The position numbers and the translations under genes are program-made. From Krasilnikovozyma curviuscula (Eukaryota; Basidiomycota; Tremellomycetes; Cystofilobasidiales; Mrakiaceae), in the NCBI GenBank assembly GCA_014825775.1, contig MVAQ01000292.1, forward strand, positions 1 through 22,925: 22,925 nucleotides of DNA, read 5' to 3'. The notes beneath the pieces were generated by a model, which saw nothing but the letters and a program-made list of their open reading frames with translations, made no database searches and had not been told where the DNA came from. Below are positions 1-11,019 of the stretch, piece by piece. The stretch's first letter is position 1. Each line of letters starts with the position of its first letter.

Positions 1-24
1 AAAAAAAAAAAAAAAAAAAAAAAA
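1..24. repeat. Homopolymer A tract at window edge
   Basis: Twenty-four consecutive A residues open the window, followed by five G. On the minus strand this is a poly-T run lying just inside an intron of the ADCK-type kinase gene, whose donor GTGAGT reads leftward from position 37. It may be a genuine intronic T tract or an artefact of a contig end; the sequence alone does not decide. Confidence 0.9.
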
Positions 25-37
25 GGGGGAGACTCAC

Positions 38-1692
38 GATCCGGTGGTAAGTTGATGCCCCATGCTTTTGCAATCTTGACCATGGCACCTGTGTCCAACA
101 CAAACATAGACCTCCAAAGGTTACAGTACTGTTCTCTAAATTTCTCGTCCATTTCAATGTAGAGACCGTGATCTAGCAAGACAACCTGTGGCTTCCTTTT
201 ATTGGACGGGTTCGGTCTAACCAGCAGATTACCAGGATGCGGGTCTGAGTGCAGGAATCCATAAACAAAGATCATTGCTGAGAAAGTGTTCTTTGTGATG
301 CAAAAGGGGAGATGGTTAGAGTTAGAACGGTGTCACATTGGTGAGAATTAGTTAATGACGCGCGACGGACCAAGACAATGTCCATGACTGTCCTTTTACT
401 GAGACCCATTTTCTCAATCTTGACCTCATCTGTTAATTGACAGGCCCCGTCAATGTATTCTGTGGTCATCACTCGATCACTTGAGAGGTTCTTGTACACC
501 TTTGGTATGATGATGTCGTCTTTGAGGCTCGGAGTAGCTTGAATCAGATCATTTGTACGAATCGAGTTTCGGGCTTCATTAAGGAAAGAAAGTTCTTTTC
601 GCATTTGTATTGTGACATCTATCAACAAGATAGGATTAGAATAAGTACTTTGAAACAGTGACGCGTGAACCAACTCACAGTCCGCGATGAAGACGACGGG
701 CATCTCGAACTGAAGCTGCAGCATCCACGCCAAACCTCTGTAAGCTAGCAAATCCATTTCCATCTGTACAGGAATCTCTCTTCTCTGAACTTTCACTGCG
801 ACTTCTTGACCTCGTTCTTCGCCTGGCTGAGACTTCAGCCTTGCGCGGTACACAGACGCAATTGACGCTGAGGCAATTGGGACTGGATTAAATTCTTCAA
901 ACATTTCCAGCGGTGAGTCAATGTTGAACTCTTCATTCAAGGTGAGGAGGACATCTTCAAATTCCATCGGAGGCGCGGAGTCGAAGATGTTTGCGAGTGC
1001 GACCCTGAATGGTTTCGGCAGAACTTGACCTTGTACTGCCACCGATTGACCAAGTTTAATATAAAGCCCCTGTTATAAAAACGAAGGAGAAAAGAGAAAA
1101 TTGGTAAATATAGACGTCCGCTACCACGACACTGGGAAGGAAACAAACCTGGTTCTTCATGATTAGGTCGTGTAATCGGCTAGCCACACGTTCATGAAGT
1201 GCATTAAGCTCCTCGGCATTCTTGTCTTTAGAAAAGTTGACTTTGTCTGCGGAAGAACAAAGCGACGATGTCTTGGTCAGAGACCTGGTAAACAAACGTG
1301 CAGTTGAAGATAATCGACTCACAGTCTAGGGCAACCATTGCTCTGCAGTAAGAATTCAGTAGTCAGAGCGACATATGGGTTGACGGACGTAGCAAAAGAG
1401 ATGGTGCGTCGAAGCTATCAGTGCTGATAGTAATTCGACTGAAGCACGATCGACAATATACTTACGCAAACCAAGCCGTTCTACTCGACCGCACGAGAGA
1501 CGAAGCCCAGTAATACCTGTCATACAGAAGAACTGAACCTCCCACTACTGCTGCTCCAAAAGCGACCCTGAGCAGTCTCGATTTCTTTGGTGGTTGAGTA
1601 GGACGCCTCTCATTCTGAGCCGTGGTGTATGCCCTCCTAGTGGCAGTTCTCAAGGTAAGAGGGAGACGCCTCAGGGAAGAGGACTTGTTCAT
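38..1692 (-). CDS. ABC1/ADCK1-family (UbiB-like) mitochondrial atypical kinase, 3'-truncated by window edge
   Basis: Six exons are visible: 1692-1466, 1342-1323, 1246-1149, 1069-679, 618-371 and 290-38 (412 residues). A donor at 37 shows that the gene continues outside the window. The basic, Ser/Arg-rich N-terminus looks like a mitochondrial presequence, and a hydrophobic segment lies near residues 40-62. The ABC1/UbiB hallmarks follow in order: KLGQ (K120-Q123), the Ala-rich loop PIASASIASVY (about 179-189) that replaces the usual P-loop, AVKVQ (about 206-210), HSDPHPGN (342-349) and the DFG-like LLDHG (366-370). Relatives are yeast Mcp2/Cqd-type and human ADCK1 proteins, which act at the inner mitochondrial membrane in lipid or coenzyme Q homeostasis. 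Assignment to the ADCK1/Mcp2 branch rather than Coq8 rests on KLGQSVAVQ and GFLHSDPHPGN and on the absence of a Coq8-type KxGQ helix extension. The exon 5 donor is GTCCGT, unusual but phase-consistent. The start is the first in-frame ATG. It shares a short divergent promoter with the TAPT1-like gene. Confidence 0.9.
1415..1430. repeat. Short near-perfect inverted repeat in kinase intron 1
   Basis: CTATCAG and its reverse complement CTGATAG flank a 2-nt TG centre inside the first intron of the ADCK-type gene. It could bind a dimeric factor or be chance; it lies about 50 nt downstream of the donor and has no recognised consensus. Confidence 0.5.
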
Positions 1693-1873
1693 ACGAAGCT
1701 ATACTGCTATTGCTCGACCCAAAATTCAGAAAAAAAAAGGAGGATGCCGTTCGACGTAATTGGAACTGATGCGTCGGTCGTCTTCACGGCACCAGTCATT
1801 TATCCCACACCCCAATCCCCCCAGACGATTAAATTCAAAACAAACAAATGCCAGAGACCAGAATCAGATAAAG
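1693..1873. promoter_or_regulatory. Short bidirectional intergenic region between ADCK-type kinase and TAPT1-like gene
   Basis: Only 181 bp separate the two predicted start codons on opposite strands, so this stretch must hold the core promoters and 5' leaders of both. It contains an A-rich run (aaaaaaaagg around 1731-1740) and C-rich patches around 1805-1822. No clear TATA box is seen. If the TAPT1-like gene instead starts at the downstream ATG (2028), the region is 335 bp. Confidence 0.5.
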
Positions 1874-4442
1874 ATGAGGAGAGCTTCGATATCTGACTGG
1901 AACCTCCCTCTGCCTTTACCTCTGTTGCCAGTGAGTACAGCTGGGGGTGTCGAACAACAGCGGCTGACGGGGATACTCATGCGTATTCTTCGCTGCTACT
2001 CAGAATGGACTGGACCGCCCTGATGTGATGGAAACGCAATCGATACCCATTCCAGGCTCAGCAAATATCAGGTTCCCTCCCAGTCCCTCACCCAGCGTCC
2101 GTTCACAGTCCCCTTCAGAGTCAGAACATTCATTTCCACCTTCAAGTTCCTTCATTGGCCCAGCTACGACCTCCAATGCAACGCTCCTCGCAGATGACGA
2201 AGGAAGTACGCTTCATATCAAGAGAGAGCCTATAGAAGATGATGATGACGAAGAAATCAGAAGGCGAGCCGCGTATTCAAGTCTTCCCAGCTCCCCCGTC
2301 TTTCAACATCATCAGCACCAGTTCCCCCATACTCCACCAAAACTTGAAGAAAATGACCACAACGAATTTGTGGGGCTACTAGGGCTCAGCGAGGAAGAGA
2401 AACCGTCAGTAGAAGAGGAAGATTCGTCCTTGAAGACGTCGTTCAGTTTGTACTCTCATCTGCTAAGAGAAATTGGCAGTGAAGGTATCGAGAGCTTCAA
2501 CAAGTGGGAAAGAATAGAGAATTTCCTAGAAGTTCCCTGGGCAGTGGAAAAGGTAAGATGAGTCAGATGGAATTCCAATGCTGCTCGGATTGCTAGGCCT
2601 GACCACTCTCTCGCAAAGATCGTCTTGTTTGGCACCATCGTCTGTCTAGATTCCTTCTTATATGAATTCACCATCTTGCCCATACGAGCTGCAGTGGCAT
2701 TGTATTCTACATCAATCAATTATCTCAAAATATGCAGGAACCGACCTTCTGAGTACGTCGTCGCAGTATCACAATCTGGCCCGATTATCACGCTCTCTGA
2801 CTTTATACCTTACTCACAGACGTCTATCACCTTCTCAAAAGATTGATCTTATCAAGTTTACGCTCTTAACGCTATCATGTGTCGTGCTGCTGTGTGAGTG
2901 ACGAACCGCCAATTCTGAGGCTGCTTCAACACGAGAAGTTGAGTCTGTTTTCCATCTCTCTCAGTTGGCACCGACGCATCCAAAATATATCATACGATCC
3001 GAGGTCAAGACAGTATCAAGCTGGTTGTCATCTTCAATGCACTAGAGGTGCGTCTTCGTTCTGCGTTCGTTCTTCTCCAGATCACATTCTGCTGAAGCTA
3101 AATTCTTCTCACCCCATCTACAGATCGCAGATCGTCTATGCTCCGCCCTAGGCCAGGACCTCCTGGACACTCTCTTTTCTATCGAAACTGTCTCTCTCAG
3201 GTCTAACGGGACCCAACCGCACGTCAAGCCACTCCTAATCTTCACACTCTCTCTCGTCTACGCCGTCGCTCACGCGCTCGTGTACCTATACCAACTTATC
3301 GCTCTAAACGTCGCCATCAACAGTTATGATAATTCTCTCCTGACGCTCATTGTGTCGAACCAGTTCGTTGAGATCAAAGGGTCGGTTTTCAAGAGCTTTG
3401 AGAAGGAAGGCGTTTTTCAGTTGACTTGTGCAGGTCAGTATCGAGATCATTTAAAGTGAACATATAAACTTCTACACTAACTGACGGTTCGAATCTGGTT
3501 CATAGACATTGTTGAACGCTTTCAGCTTGGGCTTATGCTAACCGTCATTACCACTCGAAACATAATTGAAATGTCAGGCTCTGACTTCGTCGGTATACTG
3601 CCCAAAAGTTTTATCAAAGGGAAAGGTCTCATTGAGACTATTCTATCTGTAAGAACTTATTTGTGATTCCTCTTTCAAGATTTGCCATTAACTCAAATTA
3701 TGTCTGCAGCCAGCCGTGGTCGTTCTAGGAACAGAAATGATTGTCGACTGGACGAAGCACTCTTACGTGCTCAAATTCAATCACATACGTGTCTCCGCCT
3801 ACTCTCGATTCAAAGACATCATCAACCTCGATCTCCTCCCGCCTGGCATCTCCTCCGCCTCAAAGATTGATCAAGCACCTCATGTTTCACGTCGAATTGG
3901 CCTAGCGACGCTCCCCCTCGCGTGTCTCGTAGTCCGCGTGGGGATGCAGGTCATTGGAATGGGCGTATCAAAGTCGTCCATAAGTCAAGAGACTGGAGAA
4001 GCTGATGGCAGCTGGTCAAGGTGGATCGCGGTCTGGGGGATTGGATGTGTCGCATGGGTCTGCCTCGTTGGGTTGAAGGTGCTGCTGGGGCTGTGGATCT
4101 CGACGCAGGCGTTAAGGCGGTTTGAGGGGATGGACCAGAGGGAAGTATTAGATGCTGTCAACAACAAAGATCGGTCTCCCTTGGGCGTCACAATTGATGA
4201 GAAGGTGTGCCGCAATTGTGTTCTACCGCATCAGTATTGCACTTCAGTCTCTGACCACTGTTCATCTGTGTTTGCAGTATCGTGAATCTGTCATCGCAGC
4301 AAAGATGGATAGGTCTGAAGATACTTTCGCGTCGACTCATGATATGGCAAGTCCAGGAGGACACCCTATCCAGCCTGGTGGGAAGAAGAAATTCAAATTA
4401 GAGGAAGTGAGCCGGTGGACGATGATCAAACGTATATTTTAG
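1874..4442 (+). CDS. TAPT1/Emp65-family multi-pass membrane protein (DUF747)
   Basis: Nine exons join in phase: 1874-1930, 2004-2552, 2619-2752, 2820-2893, 2965-3047, 3124-3433, 3506-3648, 3710-4204 and 4278-4442, giving 669 residues. The N-terminal ~150 residues are Ser/Pro/Glu-rich and disordered. The conserved core then matches TAPT1 closely: VPWAVEK, GTIVCLDSFLYEFTILP, YHTIRGQDSIKL, ADRLCSALGQDLLD, SNQFVEIKGSVFK and a C-terminal block with WTKHSYVLKFNHI. At least five hydrophobic segments are visible. Family members are ER or ciliary-base membrane proteins; yeast Emp65 acts with Slp1 in folding or quality control of soluble ER proteins. The first exon (19 codons) is inferred from a 73-nt intron with GTGAGT, CTGAC and CAG that keeps frame. 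The conservative alternative is the ATG at 2028. The last exon ends in a short basic tail. No frame break is seen. Confidence 0.92.
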
Positions 4443-4739
4443 AATTTTCAACCTGCAGTCTGTATCCTGTTGTATCAGATTTCCCAATGCTCCCCTAATC
4501 TTAGTGTCTCATGCGTGTATGACACTCAAACCAACTGTAACAATCTTCCAAAAATATAACAAGCACAATCTGTTATTAAACATGCAGATATACGAGCATC
4601 ACTTTTCTGACACTTTAAAAAATTAGCGTGCTCCAAAATACGCTCTTCGGTGCAGAAAGAACGTGTTGGAGAAATAGCTTCCAACCATCACCCTGCAAAC
4701 CTAGAGGTGAAACCAAGCCATGGTCCAGCGAGTATTCAG
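4443..4739. other. Intergenic: TAPT1-like 3' end and App1 5' leader
   Basis: This 297-bp stretch separates two tandem genes. The first part is AT-rich and presumably carries the 3' UTR and polyadenylation signals. The last ~70 bp would be the App1 leader and contain a 7-codon upstream ORF (4720-4743) whose TGA stop overlaps the main ATG. No other gene is recognisable. Confidence 0.6.
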
Positions 4740-4743
4740 ATGA
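4720..4743 (+). other. Upstream ORF overlapping the App1 start codon
   Basis: ATG at 4720 opens seven codons ending with TGA at 4741-4743. The stop overlaps the App1 ATG (4740-4742) as ATGA. If the leader is unspliced here, ribosomes translating this uORF would end exactly on the main start, an arrangement compatible with reinitiation or repression. It sits in a CCATGG context. Confidence 0.4.
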
Positions 4744-7700
4744 TTCCAGTCAGGCCACTGTCTCCCCAGCCTCTGAAGCAGAAGGTTGCTGCCCAATCCC
4801 AATCTCGAGCCCGCTCCGCGTCATCTTCGCTCTCGCTACCCACAACTTATCAACAGCAGCAAACCATGGAGCAGCCAAGCCAGGGCCAAACTTCGCTACC
4901 GCCGACTCCTGGCTCAACCTCCTCCTCAAGTGGGTTCTTCTCTGCAGCATCCAGCTATCTCTTTGGATTCGCCAATGCCAGCGTCGCAGGCGTTCAAACG
5001 GCGACAGACAGTGCCATAGCGCTAGGAAGCGATCAGAGTACCTGGATAGGTGGAAATCCCAATATGCCGCCTTCAAAGAAGTGTAAGTGGAAGTTTGTTA
5101 TATCTGCTGAGTGTTCTCCAATTCCGAATTTCTGTTGAGCTGACTCCCTCCTGGTTTAATTTCTCTTCAGCTTTGGGAAAGGAGCGTATCTTGCTCTTTC
5201 CAGGATATGCTTGTAAAGCGCCTCACCAAGTGCCTTCACTTTCTCTTTCTTCGGAGAAAGGTCCCGTTGAGGATGATGCGTTGAAGACCTTCGATATCAC
5301 CCTCCTGATCTCAGGTTACGCCTTTTTCAGCCGACCGCCTGAACAAGCGTCACGAACTCAACGGATGTTCACAAGAATGGCCAAGAACTTTGCAGCATTA
5401 CCCAAACTACCATCTGGGAGTGCTAGCAACAGCGTCTCCAACACAACGTCCAACAGCTCCCTCATCATGCCAACCACCTCTGCTGCGACCAGCAGTAGAC
5501 TCACCTCATCCCCAGTTCCTTTGGATCTGGATTCACCAGGCTCACCTTCACCATTTTTCACTTCAAAAGATCATACTCTCGATACCGTCAAGCAGCGGTC
5601 CACGGCTCAGGTCAACGCGTCGTCAAACCTGTCGGCATCTTACACATCTGAAGAAGTTCCATTTCCAATTGACTCGTTCACTGAAGAACCAGCTCAGATA
5701 GAATTCATTACGGCAAAGTCCTTGTCAGACCCTACCCCACCTCTGATGTCCCCGTCCACGCCTACTCCCGGCAACCCCAAACCAGATTTTGCCGTTGTTC
5801 CACCGACACCAATCAGCTCTGTGAAACGCAAACCTTGGGAAAAGTCAGCTTCATCAGCCAAATCGTTGCCTTTACACCTCCCTCCACCGAAAACGCTGTC
5901 ATCGACATCTTCTGAGAATGTCGGCGGCTTGATTGAACCCCAACCCCAACAGACCATCCAATCTTTACCCTCAAACACGGCTGGTATTCTCAACTTACAC
6001 GAAATGTACTCCAACCTCAACATCCGCCTCCAACCATTCTTTGCTTCCGTTCTTCCACTGAGAACCGTCCTAGTTGAAGTCCGACCAAAATTGATTGGAA
6101 AAGAAATTGACGGCCAGCCAATCCAACATCACACCAAAGAAGAAGAGCAGTTCCATAATGTCATCTTCTCCCAGGAATTCGTTACTACCGCCAATGGGAC
6201 ATTCGAATCAATGATCAGCATACCATGGGACACACTGGTCGAATCTCCAGCTTGCCTGGGTATCATCTTCCCCGACAAGCTGAGCTATGGCAGCAAATGG
6301 TGCTTGGAAGTAAGTGCGACGCTTATGCCCGCGTTTATCCCTCAGGGGTATGGCGCGGATGGCAAGAAAAGGGCGGTGGAGCGGGATGGTGGGAAGGAGA
6401 GAGGCGTGTCGATTCAGACGTTAACGCCGTTGAGTGAAGCGGAAGGCATCAGAATCATATCCGATATCGGTAAGCTTTTTTGTGGTGACTTATCTGGTGG
6501 CCACAAGTCCCTTGTGTTGACTTCTCTGTTATGAACTTGGATCAGACGATACTGTGAAACGAACTGATTTGATGGGCGGTCTCAGAGAAGTTTTCCGAAA
6601 CACCTTCTGTAGACCTTATAAAGAACTAGGTGTACCTGGAATGTCGAACTTGTACAACAAGCTTCGAGGTTCAGAGGGTCATGGAGTGGTTAAAGGGTTG
6701 CATTTTGTGGTAAGCCGCCTACTATTTCAATAGGAATCCATTCAGAAGAGACTCAAAATTGATCATCTCATTTTCCTTACTCTAGTCCAATTCTCCTTAC
6801 GAGCTATTTGATCCTCTGATCAACTTCTTGACATTCCACGGCTTCCCCGATGGCTTCAGCATAAAATTGAAGTTCTACGGTGGAAAGAGTTTGTTCCATG
6901 GCTTGTTTGAGCCTGCTGGGGAGAGGAAGGCGAGGAGTGTCACTGATGTAAGTCCTGTCTAGATTTCTAAGAGTTACATTCCATCAGGGTGTAGCTGATG
7001 TGCGGGTCTTTTTCATATCAGATTTTAGACGCCTTCCCACACGCTAAGTTCTTGCTCTTTGGAGACAGTGCTGAACAGGATCTGGATCTCTATAGCGTTA
7101 TTGCCTTGGCTCGACCTCACCAGATCCTTGGAATCTTCATTCGAGACGTCTCGCCACCCGGATCAACTTTACCAGTTGCAGTACCTGGCTCCGTCATTTC
7201 ACCTACGAAGCGTAAAAACTCTACTGCAGCGTCTGTTCCATCACCTTTGAATATCGCTGTGGCCAACTCCAGCTACAAAGAAGGATCGTTAAACGATTCT
7301 TCCGTTGGAAGTCCTGGTACCAGTCCCAGCAAAGCATCCAGACTGGCTTCAGCGATGAAGCGACCCATTACCATGGCTCGATCGTCGTCCCGACGATCAT
7401 CCCTCAATATCCCAGTGACAGATGATCCAGCTTCTGTTGCTGATATTCTCTCGTCATCCATGTCTTCTGCCAATAATTCTCCTCTGAATTCGCCGGAGAT
7501 CAAGCCTACCACCTACGGATCTTTCAGTACACCACCTTCATCTCGACCTTCAACGGCGCCACCATCACCCATCCTTGGACCTTCAGGAGCGTCAAGTGCA
7601 ACGCTCAATACACTAGCAGAAGAAGCTCAGGAAGAACAGCAGCAGGAAGAAATCCAGGAGGCGGTAACTGCTGCCAAAAAAATTGTGCAGCGGGTAGCAG

Positions 7701-7864
7701 ACTTCAAGCTGAGGTTTGAAAGGTATAAGAAGGACGTTGAAGCGAAGGGTATCGTTTTGAGAAAGTTCAAGGACATCAGTGAAGTCAGTGAAGAAGTCGA
7801 GAGGCTGGCTGGGTATATTCAGCAAGTGAACACCGAGGAAGGAAGTGCATTTGTTCGAGCGTGA
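4740..7864 (+). CDS. APP1: App1-family phosphatidate phosphatase (DUF2183), actin-patch associated
   Basis: Five exons join in phase: 4740-5082, 5171-6469, 6546-6709, 6786-6947 and 7022-7864, giving 936 residues. After a Ser/Gln-rich N-terminus comes KERILLFPGYA (about 118-128), typical of the fungal App1 N-terminal module. A long disordered Ser/Pro linker follows, then a beta-rich block with FFASVLPLRTVLVEVRP. The catalytic domain starts at SDIDDTVKR, where D546-I-D548-D-T550 is the DxDxT motif of HAD-type Mg2+-dependent phosphatidate phosphatases. GLHFVSNSPYELFDPL, KFYGGKSL and LLFGDSAEQDL (about 667-677) complete it. The C-terminus (854-936) is Glu/Gln/Lys-rich and probably helical or coiled-coil. 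Yeast App1 converts phosphatidate to diacylglycerol at cortical actin patches and binds endocytic proteins; the Pro-rich linkers here could serve SH3 binding (inference). The first in-frame ATG was chosen. The gene lies in tandem between the TAPT1-like and LRR genes. Confidence 0.93.
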
Positions 7865-8093
7865 TGGTTTAAGTAATTGGCTGGGGAGCTTCCAACTGAT
7901 GTCAAGAGTTCTTCCGTAGCTCCTTGTTGGAGTTCGTCTTGGAAGAACTCCGTTTGACATTCTCTATATTGCAATTTCTGCTATCTCATAGAGTGTGATT
8001 GTGTATAAATTATTGCTCATTTCTTTCTGAAGCCGACGCGTCTTGATTTTACCTCGTCGTCCGCAAACGACAGCGGATACCAAATCTCCTCTG
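7865..8093. other. Intergenic: App1 3' end and LRR-gene promoter
   Basis: This 229-bp stretch lies between tandem genes. It is AT-rich around 7960-8030 with a 'tgtataaatt' TATA-like string near 8002-8011, about 85 bp before the predicted start of the next gene. That string could be its core promoter or a downstream A/T signal for App1. No coding potential is recognised. Confidence 0.4.
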
Positions 8094-10416
8094 ATGGCCC
8101 GTCGGGGAGGCCGAAGGTGGAACAGAAACTACAAAAAAGGAGGTTGGGTTGCTCCCCTGTGGTCAGGAGAACCTGAGCAGCAGCAGAGGCGAGCAGATTT
8201 GAGTTGGAAGGACGGGCGTAAGGCAGAAAAGAAGACTAATCCTAATGGAATCGATGAGTCGGGCCTCAAGGTGTGCACCTTCTCAGTCTTGACACTCCTT
8301 CCATTTCTGACAGGTCTCGTTGTGTCTAGATGGTTGACTCCGTGTCGACTGGCAAAAAGCTGATACGGGATTTCAACCTGATGCTTCCAGCAGCTCCTCC
8401 TCCTCTGCCAACTTGGGCGTACCAACCGCCAAAGAACAAAGCACCAACCCTAGCATCTCTCTGCGTCCGTCAAATTGTCAGCAATCTCCACTGCTATGAA
8501 CCAGAATGCCTCAATCCAGAAGTTATCTCAGCGCCTCAGCTGAAGAACATCATTACCGAACTGCTCGAACGGCAGCAGTGGAAAGCAATAGAAACTCAGT
8601 CTCTTGAACACCACCTCCAATCTCGAACCTTGCCTTTCCATCTTTGGTTGATCATCTTGAAGTCATACGGGCTGGAGTCCTTCCCTGAACCGGACACGCC
8701 AAGCAGGTTCAATCAGTACCAGGAGGAGGAACTGGCCAAATATCGAAATCTTCCTTCTGCATTCATCAAGGAAATTTCTTCGCTAAAACACAGGCACAGG
8801 GTTCTAAATCTTTCTATGGAAGACCTTTGGCAGCATCTAAATCCTCGACGGTTCGGCACACCTTCCTATCTATACGGGGAAGGCGCAACTTTCCTTAACC
8901 ACTGGAACCCTACAATATGTTTGACCAGCTTAAATCTGAGTGGGTGCGGTGCTGTGAAAGAGAAAATATCGTGTTTGAAGATTTTGGAACATCTGGCTGC
9001 GTTGGATCTGTCAAAGACCGACGTCGATGATTACGCGCTGAAGGTCTTGAGTAGTAAGTCAATTGATGCTTTCCTCGAAGCTTGAAGCTTGACTGTCTTT
9101 TAAATTATCGTTTTAACCTCCTTAGTGTGTGTCAGCACCTCTGGCATGGTAAATAGAGGAAACTGGAAGCTGCGAGCGCTGAGCGTCCAAGGTTGTCGCA
9201 AAGTGACCAACCTGGCACTGACGTCGATCATGTCGTTCCCAATGCTAAACTACCTCGGTGGGTACTATGTACCTGATCTCCTTTGCTCGTTTTCGCCGTT
9301 GACTCGATTGCTCTTAATTAGATCTACGAGATACCGACGCTGACACTATCGCAGTGGTTCGGATTCTCGCAAGCAAGATCACTGGTCAGTTCTTCTGGTC
9401 TTTGGCACCCTCAGGAAACCGGTTATTCTTCCCAAACCCTGGTACGAACTCCTTACTTTCACTGGTGATCCCGATGGAGTTGCCATTGCTGGACGAGAAG
9501 AGGATCGCTACTCTGATGATTGATAGAGAGAAGCCGAGACTTGTGAGCTCGGTTTCTGAAGCTTGGGGACAAGATAAAAACAAGAACCTGGTGCTTATTA
9601 GACCCTCTAAAGAGGAGCATCATGTCAGACTGGTACGTTTAGATCAACTCCACCTCTTCCCTCTTTGGCTTGCTGACGGGGATTTGCGATTTTTCTCCAC
9701 AGGAAGCTGCGTCCTCCGTCGCTAGGTGTGGCTCTACGGATAAACCACGCCTCCGAAATGAGGAACCTGCTATGTTGCGCGCTCCCAAGAAGCTAAGGAC
9801 GTCCAGCGATCTTAACAACTTCCTGTTTGCTCCATCCTGTCCTGTGAACGTCGAAGTGAAGTACAGCGATGTGCGTGAACCAATAGCAACTCCAACTCAA
9901 AGGACCTTGAATCCAGAAATGCAGAAGACTGCTGATGCTAGAGCTAGTAGACGAGAGTTACTGCTGAAAAATCTGTCAACAGATGAACTGGGAAGGGCTG
10001 ATCCAGTTGATTTACAAAGACATCTCCAATCTCCAGCAGTACTGCTTTCTTCCTCAACTCCACCATTTGATCAACCCCAGCGCGACCAATTGTCATTCTC
10101 TCCAACTTTGAGATCTCTTCCGCAACCGCCTCAACAGCAACAAGAGCCTCCACCCCCACCATTAAACCCCTCCCGCACAACATCGAAACCTAATGAATCC
10201 ATGACGTTTTCTTGCAGCGCCTCTTCTCTGTCGTCGTTATCAGAAGATGCCTCTCCACACACGCCTAAAAAAATAAAAAATGGTCTAACGAGAGCTTCAA
10301 CAGACTTCTTGCAGGGGTTTAAGAAGGAGAAACCAGAGAATAGAAAGAAGATTGGGGAGGTCATGCCTCAGGCCAAAAAAAGAAGTGCTTTCAATGATGT
10401 GTTTCGTGAGCGTTAA
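8094..10416 (+). CDS. Leucine-rich-repeat protein with disordered tail, unassigned family
   Basis: Five exons join in phase: 8094-8270, 8330-9053, 9126-9257, 9322-9632 and 9703-10416, giving 685 residues. The N-terminus is very basic (MARRGGRRWNRNYKK). Residues ~75-250 hold a helical segment with LPFHLWLIILKSYGL, which resembles F-box-like or LRR cap regions, though I cannot call an F-box. Repeats of leucine-rich (RNI/cysteine-containing-like) type follow at about 250-360: LTSLNLSGCGAV, LAALDLSKTDVDD, LRALSVQGCRKVTN and LNYLDLRDTDAD. The C-terminal 230 residues are Ser/Pro/Gln-rich, with QQQQEPPPPP and a basic end (KKEKPENRKK). The LRR spacing suggests a protein-interaction scaffold. The basic stretches suggest a nuclear location; both are inference. 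Exons 3 and 4 fit because phase and repeat consensus are preserved across both introns. I do not recognise a named orthologue. Confidence 0.8.
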
Positions 10417-11019
10417 CATGTTGTATAATAAGTGAGAAGGCATAGTTACGAATGTATTGTTTTATCACCGTAAGAAATCTAAACAACCCTTTGCGATCAA
10501 AGTCAAACTTTATCCGCAAAAAGGATAGCAAGGATACTGAGAATAATGACCTACTGATGATCTAACACCATCCACCGCGTTGACTTGTCATTGGCTTTGA
10601 GACTCTGTTTCACCCCTGACACCTTGTCAGACTCTGACTGGTTTAGTTTTCACTACTTCAAGCCAAAACGGCTACCATGGACACCATGAACTGTTTCTGT
10701 TCTAATTATCTGTCACAACTAACGCGATCGTGGGTCTCATAGCCCAAACGAGGTTTGACTTTAGCTGCTCTTGCGCATCACAAATTTGAGAGATGTACAC
10801 GATCTTCTCACTACAATCTAGAAGTTACAATTTAGGGGTTTTAGTTTAAAGACGGTCGCATAATTTTTGCGTCATAGACGAAAGACGTACGAGTACAATT
10901 CTGAAGAGCACCCGGTCGCATGCAGTGTTAGCTGTTTCTGCCCAAAATACAGTCAGAAAACAATGAATCCCGAAGAAGAGAGATGATATTGTCGAACTGT
11001 CAGCTCGACACTCACCTCA
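10417..11019. other. Convergent intergenic region, no gene seen
   Basis: These 603 bp separate the stops of two convergent genes (LRR protein and methyltransferase) and should hold both 3' UTRs. AT content is raised, as around 10425-10470 and 10820-10870. No open frame with family resemblance, tRNA-like T-loop or repeat was found. The size is larger than the other 3'-3' spacing here (about 75 bp at 21953-22027), so a small non-coding RNA cannot be excluded. Confidence 0.6.

Noticed and set aside
3485..3505. tRNA T-loop-like string GGTTCGAATCTGG
   Set aside because: It lies at the end of a TAPT1-like intron, next to a good acceptor, and no acceptor stem, D-arm or anticodon arm could be paired around it.
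5050..6534. Starting App1 inside 5050-6534 as a single unspliced 494-codon frame
   Set aside because: The first part is intron sequence and the end reads through the GTAAGC donor that splits the DxDxT motif. The spliced model restores the motif and family continuity.
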